A stretch of 64,000 nucleotides of DNA, from the NCBI RefSeq assembly GCF_002285415.1, contig NZ_NSBU01000004.1, positions 1 through 64,000 on the forward strand, written 5' to 3'. This document shows, one piece after another, positions 34,579 to 42,175 of the stretch. Each line of letters starts with the position of its first letter. Position 1 is the stretch's first letter. This DNA is from Actibacterium pelagium. GTDB lineage: Bacteria; Pseudomonadota; Alphaproteobacteria; Rhodobacterales; Rhodobacteraceae. The notes below the pieces were generated by a model. That model had not been told where the DNA came from, did not search any database, and was given only the letters and a program-made list of their open reading frames with translations. The translations under genes were made by a program, and so were the position numbers.

Positions 34579-35445
34579 CTATTCCGCCGCCATCTGTGCC
34601 TTGGGCCGCCCGATCTGGGCGATCTCGGCCATGGCGCGGGTGAAGAGGGCGCGGAAGTCTTCGAAATCGGGGCGCGGGGTGATGGTGGCCTCGTCCATGT
34701 ACAGCGCACGGTCGATTTCGATCTGGATGGCGTGGTGGCCTTTGGCGGGGCGGCCGTAGTGCTGCACGATATGGGCGCCGGCGAAGGGGCTGTTGCGGGC
34801 AACTGTCAGGCCCTCGGACGAAAAGGCGCGGGCGATGCGGTCGGTGATTTCGACATGGGCGCTGGCGCCAAAGCGGTCGCCCAGCACCACGTCGGGCCGG
34901 GGGCGTCCGTTGCGCGACATCGCCTCTAGCGCTTCATGTGGCATTGAATGGCAGTCGACAAGAATCGCTTCGCCGAACTGGTTGTGTGCGCTGCGCATCA
35001 AGGCGGCCAGCGCGCCATGGTACGGATCCCAGACACGAGACAGGCGCGCTTCGGCCTCATCCCGGATCAGCTTGCCGCTGTAGATGGACCGCCCGCCAGC
35101 GACCACGCGGGGGATCACCCCAAGGCCTGAAGCGATCCGCGGATTCAGTGACTTGTCGGCGATGCCTTCGACCACCGCCGGGTCCAGTTCTGAGCGGGCG
35201 CGGTTCAGGTCGACATAGGCGCGCGGAAGCTGCGCCAGAAGCGCGGGCGCGCCAAGGGACGGGGCCGCTTCGATCAACTGGTCGACAAAGGCATCCTCGG
35301 ACGAGCGAATCTCTTGCCCGTCCAGAACTGATTCCTGCAAAAAGTCAGCCGGATAGTCTCGCCCGCTGTGCGGCGAAGCGAAGATAACGCTGGATTGGCG
35401 CGTCTTTGGCTCCAATATTTTGTAGGCTTGGCTGGGCATCCACAT
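34579..35445 (-). CDS. N-formylglutamate amidohydrolase family protein
   Basis: The 288-residue protein carries family motifs: F-A-S-P-H-S-G-R-D-Y-P near residue 23, D-L-N-R near 75, L-V-D-C-H-S-M-P near 162, and N-x-P-F-A-G-A near 215 followed by H-A-I-Q-I-E-I-D-R. The His, Asp and Glu residues in these motifs are the likely zinc site. Family members include HutG-type enzymes of histidine degradation, but no hut genes are nearby, so the substrate may be another N-acyl amino acid. The gene is single, on the opposite strand to the tRNA that follows. Confidence 0.88.
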   Translation of the reverse strand: MWMPSQAYKILEPKTRQSSVIFASPHSGRDYPADFLQESVLDGQEIRSSEDAFVDQLIEAAPSLGAPALLAQLPRAYVDLNRARSELDPAVVEGIADKSLNPRIASGLGVIPRVVAGGRSIYSGKLIRDEAEARLSRVWDPYHGALAALMRSAHNQFGEAILVDCHSMPHEALEAMSRNGRPRPDVVLGDRFGASAHVEITDRIARAFSSEGLTVARNSPFAGAHIVQHYGRPAKGHHAIQIEIDRALYMDEATITPRPDFEDFRALFTRAMAEIAQIGRPKAQMAAE

Positions 35446-35497
35446 ATCCTTGATCGAAAATATGTATAGTGCAATTTCTTAACTTGCCAAAACCCCC

Positions 35498-35526
35498 TTG
35501 CGCCTTGTTCCGACTCCTTCTATAGA
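35498..35526 (+). promoter_or_regulatory. Promoter of tRNA-Val
   Basis: TTGCGC, a 17-nt spacer and TATAGA form a good -35/-10 pair. The predicted start near 35533 lies about 57 nt upstream of the tRNA. Confidence 0.6.
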
Positions 35527-35589
35527 CCGTCGGACCGACGCGGGACTGCCGCGTCCTATTTGTTTAGGGCGCCGGGATCGTGGCGGGAT

Positions 35590-35664
35590 GGGCGGTTAGC
35601 TCAGCGGTAGAGCACTTCGTTGACATCGAAGGGGTCACAAGTTCGATCCTTGTACCGCCCACCA
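35590..35664 (+). tRNA. tRNA-Val (anticodon GAC)
   Basis: GGGCGGT at the 5' end pairs with ACCGCCC at the 3' end, the D-arm reads GCTC-AGCGGTA-GAGC, the anticodon arm is CTTCG-TTGACAT-CGAAG, and the T-arm contains GTTCGATCC. CCA is encoded at 35662-35664. The anticodon GAC reads GUC and GUU valine codons. Confidence 0.97.
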
Positions 35665-35734
35665 TTGAATTCCTGCCCTTCGGGGTGGACCACGCAACCA
35701 GAGGCGCCCGCGCGCCGCGAAAGAGGAGAAGGCC

Positions 35735-35860
35735 ATGAAAGTCCGTAACTCACTCCGCTCGCTGAAGCAGCGTCACCGCGATTGCCGCGTAGTGCGCCGT
35801 AAAGGTCGTGTCTACGTGATCAACAAGACACAGCGCCGCTTCAAAGCCCGTCAGGGCTAA
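35735..35860 (+). CDS. rpmJ: 50S ribosomal protein bL36
   Basis: The 41-residue protein starts [11 protein letters not shown] and ends R-R-F-K-A-R-Q-G. It is the alphaproteobacterial form with a single Cys, so it lacks the four-ligand zinc site of the shorter 37-residue type. A strong AGAGGAG lies just upstream, and an intrinsic terminator follows. It is 70 bp after tRNA-Val and may be read from the same promoter. Confidence 0.97.
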   Translation: MKVRNSLRSLKQRHRDCRVVRRKGRVYVINKTQRRFKARQG

Positions 35861-35881
35861 GCGAGAGCTTTTGATTTAGCG

Positions 35882-35919
35882 AAACCGCCCGGTGCTTCGG
35901 CCCCGGGCGGTTTTGTTTT
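35882..35919 (+). terminator. Intrinsic terminator of rpmJ
   Basis: AAACCGCCCGG pairs with CCGGGCGGTTT in an 11-bp stem, followed by the T-rich stretch TTTTGTTTT. Confidence 0.92.
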
Positions 35920-35976
35920 GGGGTTGCCCAACATCTCAGTGCGTGAGTTTCACAGGTGGTGTACCATCCCGTTAAA

Positions 35977-36016
35977 TTGATCACTGATCAAATAAATTGA
36001 ATTAATCACTGATTAG
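35977..36016. promoter_or_regulatory. Two tandem palindromes upstream of the lipoprotein pair
   Basis: TTGATCACTGATCAA (35977-35991) and TTAATCACTGATTAG (36002-36016) share the core ATCACTGAT and lie 25 bp apart centre to centre, in a locally AT-rich region. The second ends 42 nt before the next ATG. The layout is that of a two-site operator. Confidence 0.5.
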
Positions 36017-36058
36017 TGCTAAGCTAAGAGATCTTTTAGCGTAGGGGGGATCTGCGCG

Positions 36059-36586
36059 ATGAGTTTCAGAAACTTTGCCATTTTAACTTTTTTTATCGTT
36101 TCGGCTTGTACCACCGAAAACTCCGATACATACAAAAACGCCTTCATTCCGCCGGACCCGAAGACCCGGAAGGTGGCCTATGTCGAGATGGGTCGCGACT
36201 TTGGCGTGCTAGGCGGTGTGCGGCTGATCGTGATTGATGAACGACAGGTCTTTAACCCCGAATTCATCCGAAACCCGCAGATCGCCGCCTCTTACCAAGA
36301 AGCCGTGAAGGAGGTTCCCTTCTCCGATGACAGCACAGCAGAATTTCTGGCAGTTCCGGCGGGCGATCGCGAACTTGGGTATTTCTTCCTTCCGGGGCTT
36401 ACCTGGCGCGGCATGAACCCGTTCAGCCCTGGCCCGACTTTCGTTGCCTTCAAGATCGTGGGGACCCTGCGACCCAACCGTCACTATCGCGCTTTCGGGG
36501 AAGAAGGCGCGGCGCGCCACAGCTATCGCTTTTGGATTGAAGACCTACAAACAGGAGAGACCATTGCTGCTACGTCTGTCCAATAA
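36059..36586 (+). CDS. Predicted lipoprotein of unknown function
   Basis: The 175-residue protein has a signal peptide with lipobox I-V-S-A-C (Cys17), so it should be lipid-anchored in an outer or inner membrane. The rest shows a beta-rich pattern with no family I recognise. GGGGGA precedes the ATG. Its 3' end overlaps the next lipoprotein gene by 23 nt, so the two form an operon, probably under the tandem palindromes upstream. Confidence 0.7.
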   Translation: MSFRNFAILTFFIVSACTTENSDTYKNAFIPPDPKTRKVAYVEMGRDFGVLGGVRLIVIDERQVFNPEFIRNPQIAASYQEAVKEVPFSDDSTAEFLAVPAGDRELGYFFLPGLTWRGMNPFSPGPTFVAFKIVGTLRPNRHYRAFGEEGAARHSYRFWIEDLQTGETIAATSVQ

Positions 36587-37388
36587 CCGCCATCTTGACC
36601 TTGAGCCTCCGTCGAAGCGCTTCCTGCGTCACACCCGAAGGGGCATCGCAATCCTAGCCATGGCCAGCCTTGCGGCCTGTAGCGCAAAGAAGGAACCCGC
36701 ACCCTATGTCAGCCCTTGGCGGCTTTCAGGCGCCGAAATGGTCACCGTTTCTGCGGTCACGGACAAATCCAACCTGAAGTTCGTTCAACCCCGCAGCGGT
36801 CGTGGGGGCGGCGCAGCGTATGGGGCCGGGCGTGCGGCTGCTGGCGCGTTGGAGATGGGCACTGGTTGCGGCGGAATTGGATGCGTCTTGATCATTCCCA
36901 TCGCCTTGGGGGCCGCCATCATCGGCGGGGCGGTCGGGGCCGCAACAAGCCACTCCGAGGACGAGACCAAGGCCGCGACCGAGGTGATCTCGCAAGTTCT
37001 GCGCGATGCCCAGCCGGCGAAGGATGTAGAGGCCTATCTGATAGGCAGCGGCCCCATTGAACCAAAAGGCCCGCGTTTGCGCCGCGGTCGGTCAGGTTAT
37101 ACCCAACTGAAACTGACAACGCGCATCTACCTTGGCCTAACTGGAAGCAAGATTAACCCTGACGTCATAACTGCGCTTCAGGTCACGGGAACCCTGCGTA
37201 AAGGCCGCTCAGGCACTCCGGTCACAGTTAACTGGTCCCATCGCAGCAAGCCGATCAACTATTTCAAACTTGCTAAGGACGATGGGAAGCTACTGCAGGA
37301 TGTCCTGAAATCCGAAGCCGCCGAGATGGCCAAGATCATACGCGAAGAACTAGCCTTGGCCGTCAGCGGCAAGGCAGTCCAGCGTTAG
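36564..37388 (+). CDS. Predicted lipoprotein with Gly-rich apolar segment
   Basis: I choose TTG at 36564, because AGGAGAGA lies directly upstream and the first 33 residues then end in a lipobox (A-S-L-A-A-C); the frame is open further to 36444 without support. The 274-residue protein has a Gly/Ala-rich apolar stretch (about residues 85-130, including G-G-G-A-A-Y-G-A-G-R and G-G-A-V-G-A-A) that could be a glycine-zipper membrane segment, then a charged C-terminal domain. No family recognised. It overlaps the upstream lipoprotein and is convergent with the LysE gene (2-bp gap). Confidence 0.7.
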   Translation: MLLRLSNNRHLDLEPPSKRFLRHTRRGIAILAMASLAACSAKKEPAPYVSPWRLSGAEMVTVSAVTDKSNLKFVQPRSGRGGGAAYGAGRAAAGALEMGTGCGGIGCVLIIPIALGAAIIGGAVGAATSHSEDETKAATEVISQVLRDAQPAKDVEAYLIGSGPIEPKGPRLRRGRSGYTQLKLTTRIYLGLTGSKINPDVITALQVTGTLRKGRSGTPVTVNWSHRSKPINYFKLAKDDGKLLQDVLKSEAAEMAKIIREELALAVSGKAVQR

Positions 37389-37390
37389 CA

Positions 37391-38014
37391 TCATCGACTG
37401 CTGAAGGCGACTTTGGCTGCAAGCCCGACGAAGACAAAGCCGGCAACCCGGTTGATTACCGATTGGGCCCGTGCGGACCGGGTGAGGAACTGGCTAAGCC
37501 CGCCAGCCGCCAAGGCGATCGCGCTGAAGACAGCAAGCGCGACGACGACAAACACCATTCCCAGCTGCGCCACCTGCAATCCGGTTGATCCGGCAGTGGG
37601 GTCCATGAATTGCGGGAAAAAAGCGAGGAAGAAGATCGCCACTTTGGGATTGGTGATATTCATGATCAGTCCGCGCCGATACAGCGCGACAGGCGACATT
37701 CGAGCGGCGTCCCCGCCGATGGCCTGTACCGGTGCCCGAAAGGCCTTGAACGCAAGATACAGAAGGTAAGCGACGCCTGCGAACTTCAACACGGTGAAGG
37801 CCACGACGCTGGTGTTGACCAGGGCGGCCAAGCCAAGGGCGACCGCCGCAGAATGCACCAGTACCCCACTGCAAAGACCCAAGACGATAATCACGCCGGA
37901 CCGCGCGCCCGTCATCGCCGACTGGGTCAGCACAAAGATATTGTCCGGTCCCGGCGCCAGTGACAGCAGGAAGGCGGCAAGACCAAAGGCATACAGGGTT
38001 TCAGGTGGCAGCAT
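37391..38014 (-). CDS. LysE/RhtB family exporter
   Basis: This 207-residue protein has six hydrophobic segments and the family opening F-L-L-S-L-A-P-G-P-D-N-I-F-V-L-T-Q-S near residue 18, followed by G-A-R-S-G. The motif N-P-K-V-A-I-F-F-L-A-F-F-P-Q-F near 118 is also typical. RhtB-type proteins export amino acids such as threonine, homoserine or lysine; the substrate here is open. Confidence 0.92.
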   Translation of the reverse strand: MLPPETLYAFGLAAFLLSLAPGPDNIFVLTQSAMTGARSGVIIVLGLCSGVLVHSAAVALGLAALVNTSVVAFTVLKFAGVAYLLYLAFKAFRAPVQAIGGDAARMSPVALYRRGLIMNITNPKVAIFFLAFFPQFMDPTAGSTGLQVAQLGMVFVVVALAVFSAIALAAGGLSQFLTRSARAQSVINRVAGFVFVGLAAKVAFSSR

Positions 38015-38140
38015 ATCGTCGGGACCTTACTTCAATTTCCGGCAAGCTATGGCCTTCAACGTGTCAGGGCAACCAAGGGTGTTGTGCATTGCGTCACATG
38101 GTCGGTTTGTCTTTTTCAAATGTTCCCATAGACTTGCCTT

Positions 38141-39226
38141 ATGACTTGGTCTTTTCCCATTGGACGCCTGTTCGGGTCGGAACTTCGGGTTCACGCGACC
38201 TTCTTCCTGCTGCTTGCTTGGATCGGAGGCTCTGCCTGGCTGAATGGCGGTCCCGAAGCCGCGCTGGTCAACGTGACCTTCATCATCGCCCTGTTCGCCT
38301 GCGTGATCGCGCATGAGTTCGGCCACGCCCTGACCGCGCGCCGCTATGGAATCAAAACCCCGGATATTACGCTGCTGCCAATTGGCGGGATGGCGCGGCT
38401 GGAACGTATGCCGGAAAAACCGGGTCAAGAGATTCTTGTCGCCTTGGCGGGTCCGGCGGTCAACATCGTGATCTGGCTCTTCCTGACCCTCTTGTTCGGC
38501 GCATCCATGTCCCTGCAAGTGGTCGAAGCGATCGACGACCCTGCCAACAGCTTTCTTGGACGGCTGGCCGCCGTGAACCTGTTTCTGGCCCTGTTCAACC
38601 TGCTGCCCGCCTTCCCGATGGACGGCGGGCGCGTGCTGCGGGCGTTGTTGAACATTCGCCTCGGCCGGGTTCAGGCCACGCGCATCGCGGCTGGAGCCGG
38701 ACAGCTACTGGCCTTCCTGCTCGGCTTTTTGGGCCTGATGTCGGGCAATCCGTTGCTGCTGCTGATCGGGGTTTTCATCTTCATGGCCGCCGCTGCCGAA
38801 TATTCGGACGTGGCCCTGCATGACCGTGCCCGCGCCGCACGGGCAGAAGACGCGATGATCACCGCGTTCGAGTCGCTATCGGTCAACGACGACGGGGCCG
38901 CTGCGGGCCAGGCGTTGATCCGCACTGCACAATCCGAATTTCCGGTTCTCGACGGGCAAGGCAATATGGTTGGGGTGCTAACCCGCGCTGTCCTGATGCA
39001 GGACACCAAGGAACTGGGCCCCAACTGGTCGGTGGTCCGGGCCATGACCGGGCACCTGCCCACGGTTGCGCGGTCCGCCCCTTTGGAAGAGGTGCTTGAC
39101 CACCTGTCCAAACCCGATGTCCCCGCCGTCATCGTGCGGGACAGAACTGGCACGTTCTGCGGCTACATCACGCGCGAGAACATCGGAGAGTGGCTGATCG
39201 TCAACACCCCTCCATCACAGGCCTAG
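38141..39226 (+). CDS. Site-2 protease (M50) with C-terminal CBS domains
   Basis: The 361-residue membrane metalloprotease has the zinc motif H-E-F-G-H near residue 58 and the second ligand in N-L-L-P-A-F-P-M-D-G-G-R near 150, on a six-helix core. Residues 240-355 form a pair of CBS modules, with Q-S-E-F-P-V-L-D and I-V-R-D-R-T-G-T-F-C-G-Y-I-T-R. CBS modules often bind adenine nucleotides, which may regulate proteolysis. The stop overlaps the stop of the convergent pseudo-caspase gene by 4 bp (CTAG). The substrate is unknown. Confidence 0.92.
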   Translation: MTWSFPIGRLFGSELRVHATFFLLLAWIGGSAWLNGGPEAALVNVTFIIALFACVIAHEFGHALTARRYGIKTPDITLLPIGGMARLERMPEKPGQEILVALAGPAVNIVIWLFLTLLFGASMSLQVVEAIDDPANSFLGRLAAVNLFLALFNLLPAFPMDGGRVLRALLNIRLGRVQATRIAAGAGQLLAFLLGFLGLMSGNPLLLLIGVFIFMAAAAEYSDVALHDRARAARAEDAMITAFESLSVNDDGAAAGQALIRTAQSEFPVLDGQGNMVGVLTRAVLMQDTKELGPNWSVVRAMTGHLPTVARSAPLEEVLDHLSKPDVPAVIVRDRTGTFCGYITRENIGEWLIVNTPPSQA

Positions 39227-40905
39227 CGGAACAGGCTGTCGGCCATCAGGCGAACAATCGTCTGTTGGTTCAGATAGCCGGTTACTTCCATGTTCCGCGC
39301 GTCCTGATAGCGGCGGATCGCGCGACGGGTCTCGTCGGTGAACTCCCCGTCTACCTTACCCGGTTTCAGGCCCATCTTGGCCAAGCGGTCTTCGACCACC
39401 GTGCGGGTACGACGGCTAAGGTTCAGGTTCTCTTCGATCTGGCGCGCACGCTCTTCGGCAGCCACCTCGGCGGGGTCGCGGGTCATCGCATCAATGCGGG
39501 CCTGCGCCTCTTCTGCCAGTCGACCACCGGGGAAGTCGTTGATGAACGCTTGATAGCCTTCGACCGTGTTTATCTGTGACGCCTGTTCCCAAGCAATGCT
39601 TTCGCGCCGGTCAGCCTCGGCACGGGCGGCTTCTTCGATCACACGCAGACGTTCCTGTGCAACCTCGGCAAACTGGCCATCGGGATAGCGGTTCAGATAG
39701 GCCCGCAACCCCGGCGCATCGCCCAAGGCACCCGTCTTCTCCCAATAGGCGCGGTCTTCGCGGTCCCGTTGTTCCTGACGCTGCCGGGCTTCTTCTTCCA
39801 GTTCTGCAGCACGGCGTTCTGCCTGAGAATTCAAAAGCGCGATCTGGTTGCCGGTCAGGTAGCTGGTCGCCGGGAACCTGTTATCACGTTGCCAAGATTG
39901 GATCGCACGACGAGAACCCGGACCAAACAGTCCGTCGATGCCGCGCGGGTCATAGTCCAGCAGGTTAAGGTTGCGCTGAATCGAGCGTTTTGCATCCCGG
40001 CTAAGGCGCAGGTCCTGCTCGGCCAGACGTTCGGCGCGGAAGGGTTCTGTTTCGATTTCCTTGATCATCGCGCGCGCTGTGGCGGCGTTAGGCCCCTCGG
40101 GGAAGGCATCCAGATAGTTGCGATAGGCGGCGACAGTGTCGGCCTTGCGCGTGGTCTCCCAGAGGGCTGGTTCGTTGATATTGACCACCGGTGCGGGCGT
40201 AGAGATTACGGGCGGCGCGGTCGGGGCTGCAACCGGCGCGGAGGTGCCAAAAAAGACGCGGCCTGCGGGCATATAGCCGCTGGCAATCAGGCCGTGATCA
40301 ACCTCTGCCGCCTCGACTGTGGGCGCGTCGCCTTCAGTTAAGACCTCTTGCACGAAATCAGCGATGTCCGACGCCGGGCCCTGCAAAACAGTCACGCCCT
40401 GCGGGACATCCGGCAGGGTGATACCATAGGACAAGAACGGCCCCAGATCGCCACTGTCGCGACCTTCCCCCAAAAGCAGCAGCGCCTCACCGGGATAATC
40501 GGCCAGAACGGCCAGAACGGCCGACAACGGCAGGCCTTCATCACGGACCGACGCGAGGTCAATGTCATCTTTGGCGTCGATTGGCAGGAAATAGCTGTCA
40601 TTGGCGGTTTCCGCGAACTGCCCCGACAGAATCACCGCAACACGATGTGGACCGGGGCGATCAGACAGGACCTTGACCAGATCGGCAAAACTGTCATCCA
40701 GCGGCGAGGCGCGCAAGTTGCGCCCGTCGATCACCCGCACACCCAGGTCACGCAGCTCGCGCGCCGGGCTGACCACCCGATCGCCCCTTGGATTGCGCGG
40801 CAGCTCTCGATAGGCGCTGTTACCAATAACAAGCGCCACATCCGCGGCCACGACCGGGCCTGCCAAAGACAGGGCCAAAGCCGTTGTTGTCAGAAAATTC
40901 CGCAT
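39223..40905 (-). CDS. Caspase-like (inactive) protein with peptidoglycan-binding repeats
   Basis: The 560-residue protein has a signal peptide (A-L-A-L-S-L-A-G-P-V-V-A-A). The caspase-like domain starts D-V-A-L-V-I-G-N-S-A-Y near residue 22. The usual catalytic S-G-H-G is replaced by S-G-Q-F (Gln96), and the usual D-A-C-R-D by G-E-G-R-D (Gly148), so the dyad is lost. Two PG_binding_1-like repeats lie at about 310-360 and 505-555, with a charged TPR- or coiled-coil-like part between. It probably binds cell wall in the periplasm rather than cleaving protein. I start at 40905, which puts GGAGG 7 nt upstream; a GTG at 40908 is possible. Confidence 0.85.
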   Translation of the reverse strand: MRNFLTTTALALSLAGPVVAADVALVIGNSAYRELPRNPRGDRVVSPARELRDLGVRVIDGRNLRASPLDDSFADLVKVLSDRPGPHRVAVILSGQFAETANDSYFLPIDAKDDIDLASVRDEGLPLSAVLAVLADYPGEALLLLGEGRDSGDLGPFLSYGITLPDVPQGVTVLQGPASDIADFVQEVLTEGDAPTVEAAEVDHGLIASGYMPAGRVFFGTSAPVAAPTAPPVISTPAPVVNINEPALWETTRKADTVAAYRNYLDAFPEGPNAATARAMIKEIETEPFRAERLAEQDLRLSRDAKRSIQRNLNLLDYDPRGIDGLFGPGSRRAIQSWQRDNRFPATSYLTGNQIALLNSQAERRAAELEEEARQRQEQRDREDRAYWEKTGALGDAPGLRAYLNRYPDGQFAEVAQERLRVIEEAARAEADRRESIAWEQASQINTVEGYQAFINDFPGGRLAEEAQARIDAMTRDPAEVAAEERARQIEENLNLSRRTRTVVEDRLAKMGLKPGKVDGEFTDETRRAIRRYQDARNMEVTGYLNQQTIVRLMADSLFR

Positions 40906-40907
40906 CA

Positions 40908-40933
40908 CATTTCCTCCACTGTCGCAGGAAATG
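40908..40933 (-). promoter_or_regulatory. Hairpin sequestering the ribosome-binding site of the pseudo-caspase gene
   Basis: On the minus strand, CATTTCCT pairs perfectly with AGGAAATG across a 10-nt loop. The 3' arm contains the GGAGGAAATG Shine-Dalgarno that ends 2 nt before the ATG, so folding should hinder translation. Confidence 0.5.
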
Positions 40934-40950
40934 ACGATGCCTTTCCCGCC

Positions 40951-42126
40951 TTAATCGTAGCTGCGCTGATCCTCGATCACCAAACCGTCCCGAGGCAGCG
41001 CCCCCGGCGCCACAAGTTCGATCTTACCGCGCATTTTCAGCGTCTCAACCACCGACGGCTCAAATTTGCCGATGTCGGCGGATGTGGTCTCGATCTGAAC
41101 GGTCATCGCGTCCTGCTCTCCACTGCGGGTGGCGATGACGCGGGCGCGGTCGATCTCGACGTGTTTCGATACCAATGCGGCCACCTGTTCAGGGCGTACG
41201 AACATGCCCTTGATCTTGGTGGTCTGGTCCGCGCGGCCCATCCAGCCCTTGATGCGGGTGTTGGTCCGGCCGCAGGGGCTTTGCCCCGGCAGAACCGCCG
41301 ACATATCGCCGGTGGCAAAACGGATCAGGGGGTAGTCAGGGTTCAGCGTGGTCACGACGACTTCGCCGACCTCGCCCGGGGCAACCGGATCACCGGTGCC
41401 GGGGGTGACGATTTCCACGATGACGCCTTCATCAAGGATCATCCCCTCCATCGCCGGAGATTCATAAGCAACATTGCCCAGATCAGCGGTCGCATAGGCC
41501 TGAAGGCAGGTGATCCCGCGATCGGCATATTCCTGACGCAGGGACGGGAACAGCGCCCCGCCACTGACCACGGCTTTGGTCAAGCGCGAGAGATCAAGTC
41601 CAAGCTCGTCGGCCTTATCCAGAATGACCTTCAGATAGTCCGGAGTCCCGGCATAGCCGGTGACCCCGATGGTGGCGGCGGCTTGCGCCTGCAGTTCTGT
41701 CTGGCCGGTGCCGGCGGGCACGGTGCGGGCGCCAACGGCCTGAGCACCGTTTTCAAAGATCATGCCCGCTGGCGTCAGGTGATAGCCAAAACAGTTTTGC
41801 ACAATATCGCCCTTGCCGATCCCGGCAGCGTGCACAAAACGACCCATCCGCCACCAGTCGTGGCTGGTGCCGCCCGGTTCATAAATCGGACCCGGCGACT
41901 GGAACACATGCGCAATCTCGCCCACGGGGATATCCCCGAACGGCGGGTTCTTCTGCTGCGCTTCAACCAGATCGGATTTGCGCAGAACCGGCAGCGAAGT
42001 CAGTTCGGAAAGATCACCCAAAGGGCCCCGCCCATAGCGTGCCAACTGCGCATTCACGCCCTGCAACTGCTGCGCGGCGCGTTCGTCGGCGGACCGGGTT
42101 TCCAAAGTGTCGAAATGGGCGCTCAT
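40951..42126 (-). CDS. PaaK-like (phenylacetate-CoA ligase family) protein
   Basis: The 391-residue protein belongs to the PaaK group of adenylate-forming enzymes. It has G-T-P-D-Y-L near residue 162, V-S-G-G-A-L-F near 188, T-T-L-N-P-D-Y-P-L-I-R-F-A-T-G-D-M near 265 and G-R-A-D-Q-T-T-K-I-K-G near 300. The N-terminal phosphate-binding loop, normally S-S-G-T-T-G-x-P-T, is degenerate here (F-Q-S-P-G-P-I-Y-E-P-G-G). The ligand is probably an organic acid. It is the last gene of the LIV-type ABC operon, with AAGGAAG before its ATG. Confidence 0.85.
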   Translation of the reverse strand: MSAHFDTLETRSADERAAQQLQGVNAQLARYGRGPLGDLSELTSLPVLRKSDLVEAQQKNPPFGDIPVGEIAHVFQSPGPIYEPGGTSHDWWRMGRFVHAAGIGKGDIVQNCFGYHLTPAGMIFENGAQAVGARTVPAGTGQTELQAQAAATIGVTGYAGTPDYLKVILDKADELGLDLSRLTKAVVSGGALFPSLRQEYADRGITCLQAYATADLGNVAYESPAMEGMILDEGVIVEIVTPGTGDPVAPGEVGEVVVTTLNPDYPLIRFATGDMSAVLPGQSPCGRTNTRIKGWMGRADQTTKIKGMFVRPEQVAALVSKHVEIDRARVIATRSGEQDAMTVQIETTSADIGKFEPSVVETLKMRGKIELVAPGALPRDGLVIEDQRSYD

Positions 42127-42175
42127 AGAGGACTTCCTTTGTCTGGCGCTTGCATGCTGGGGCGGCGTTGGGTGA

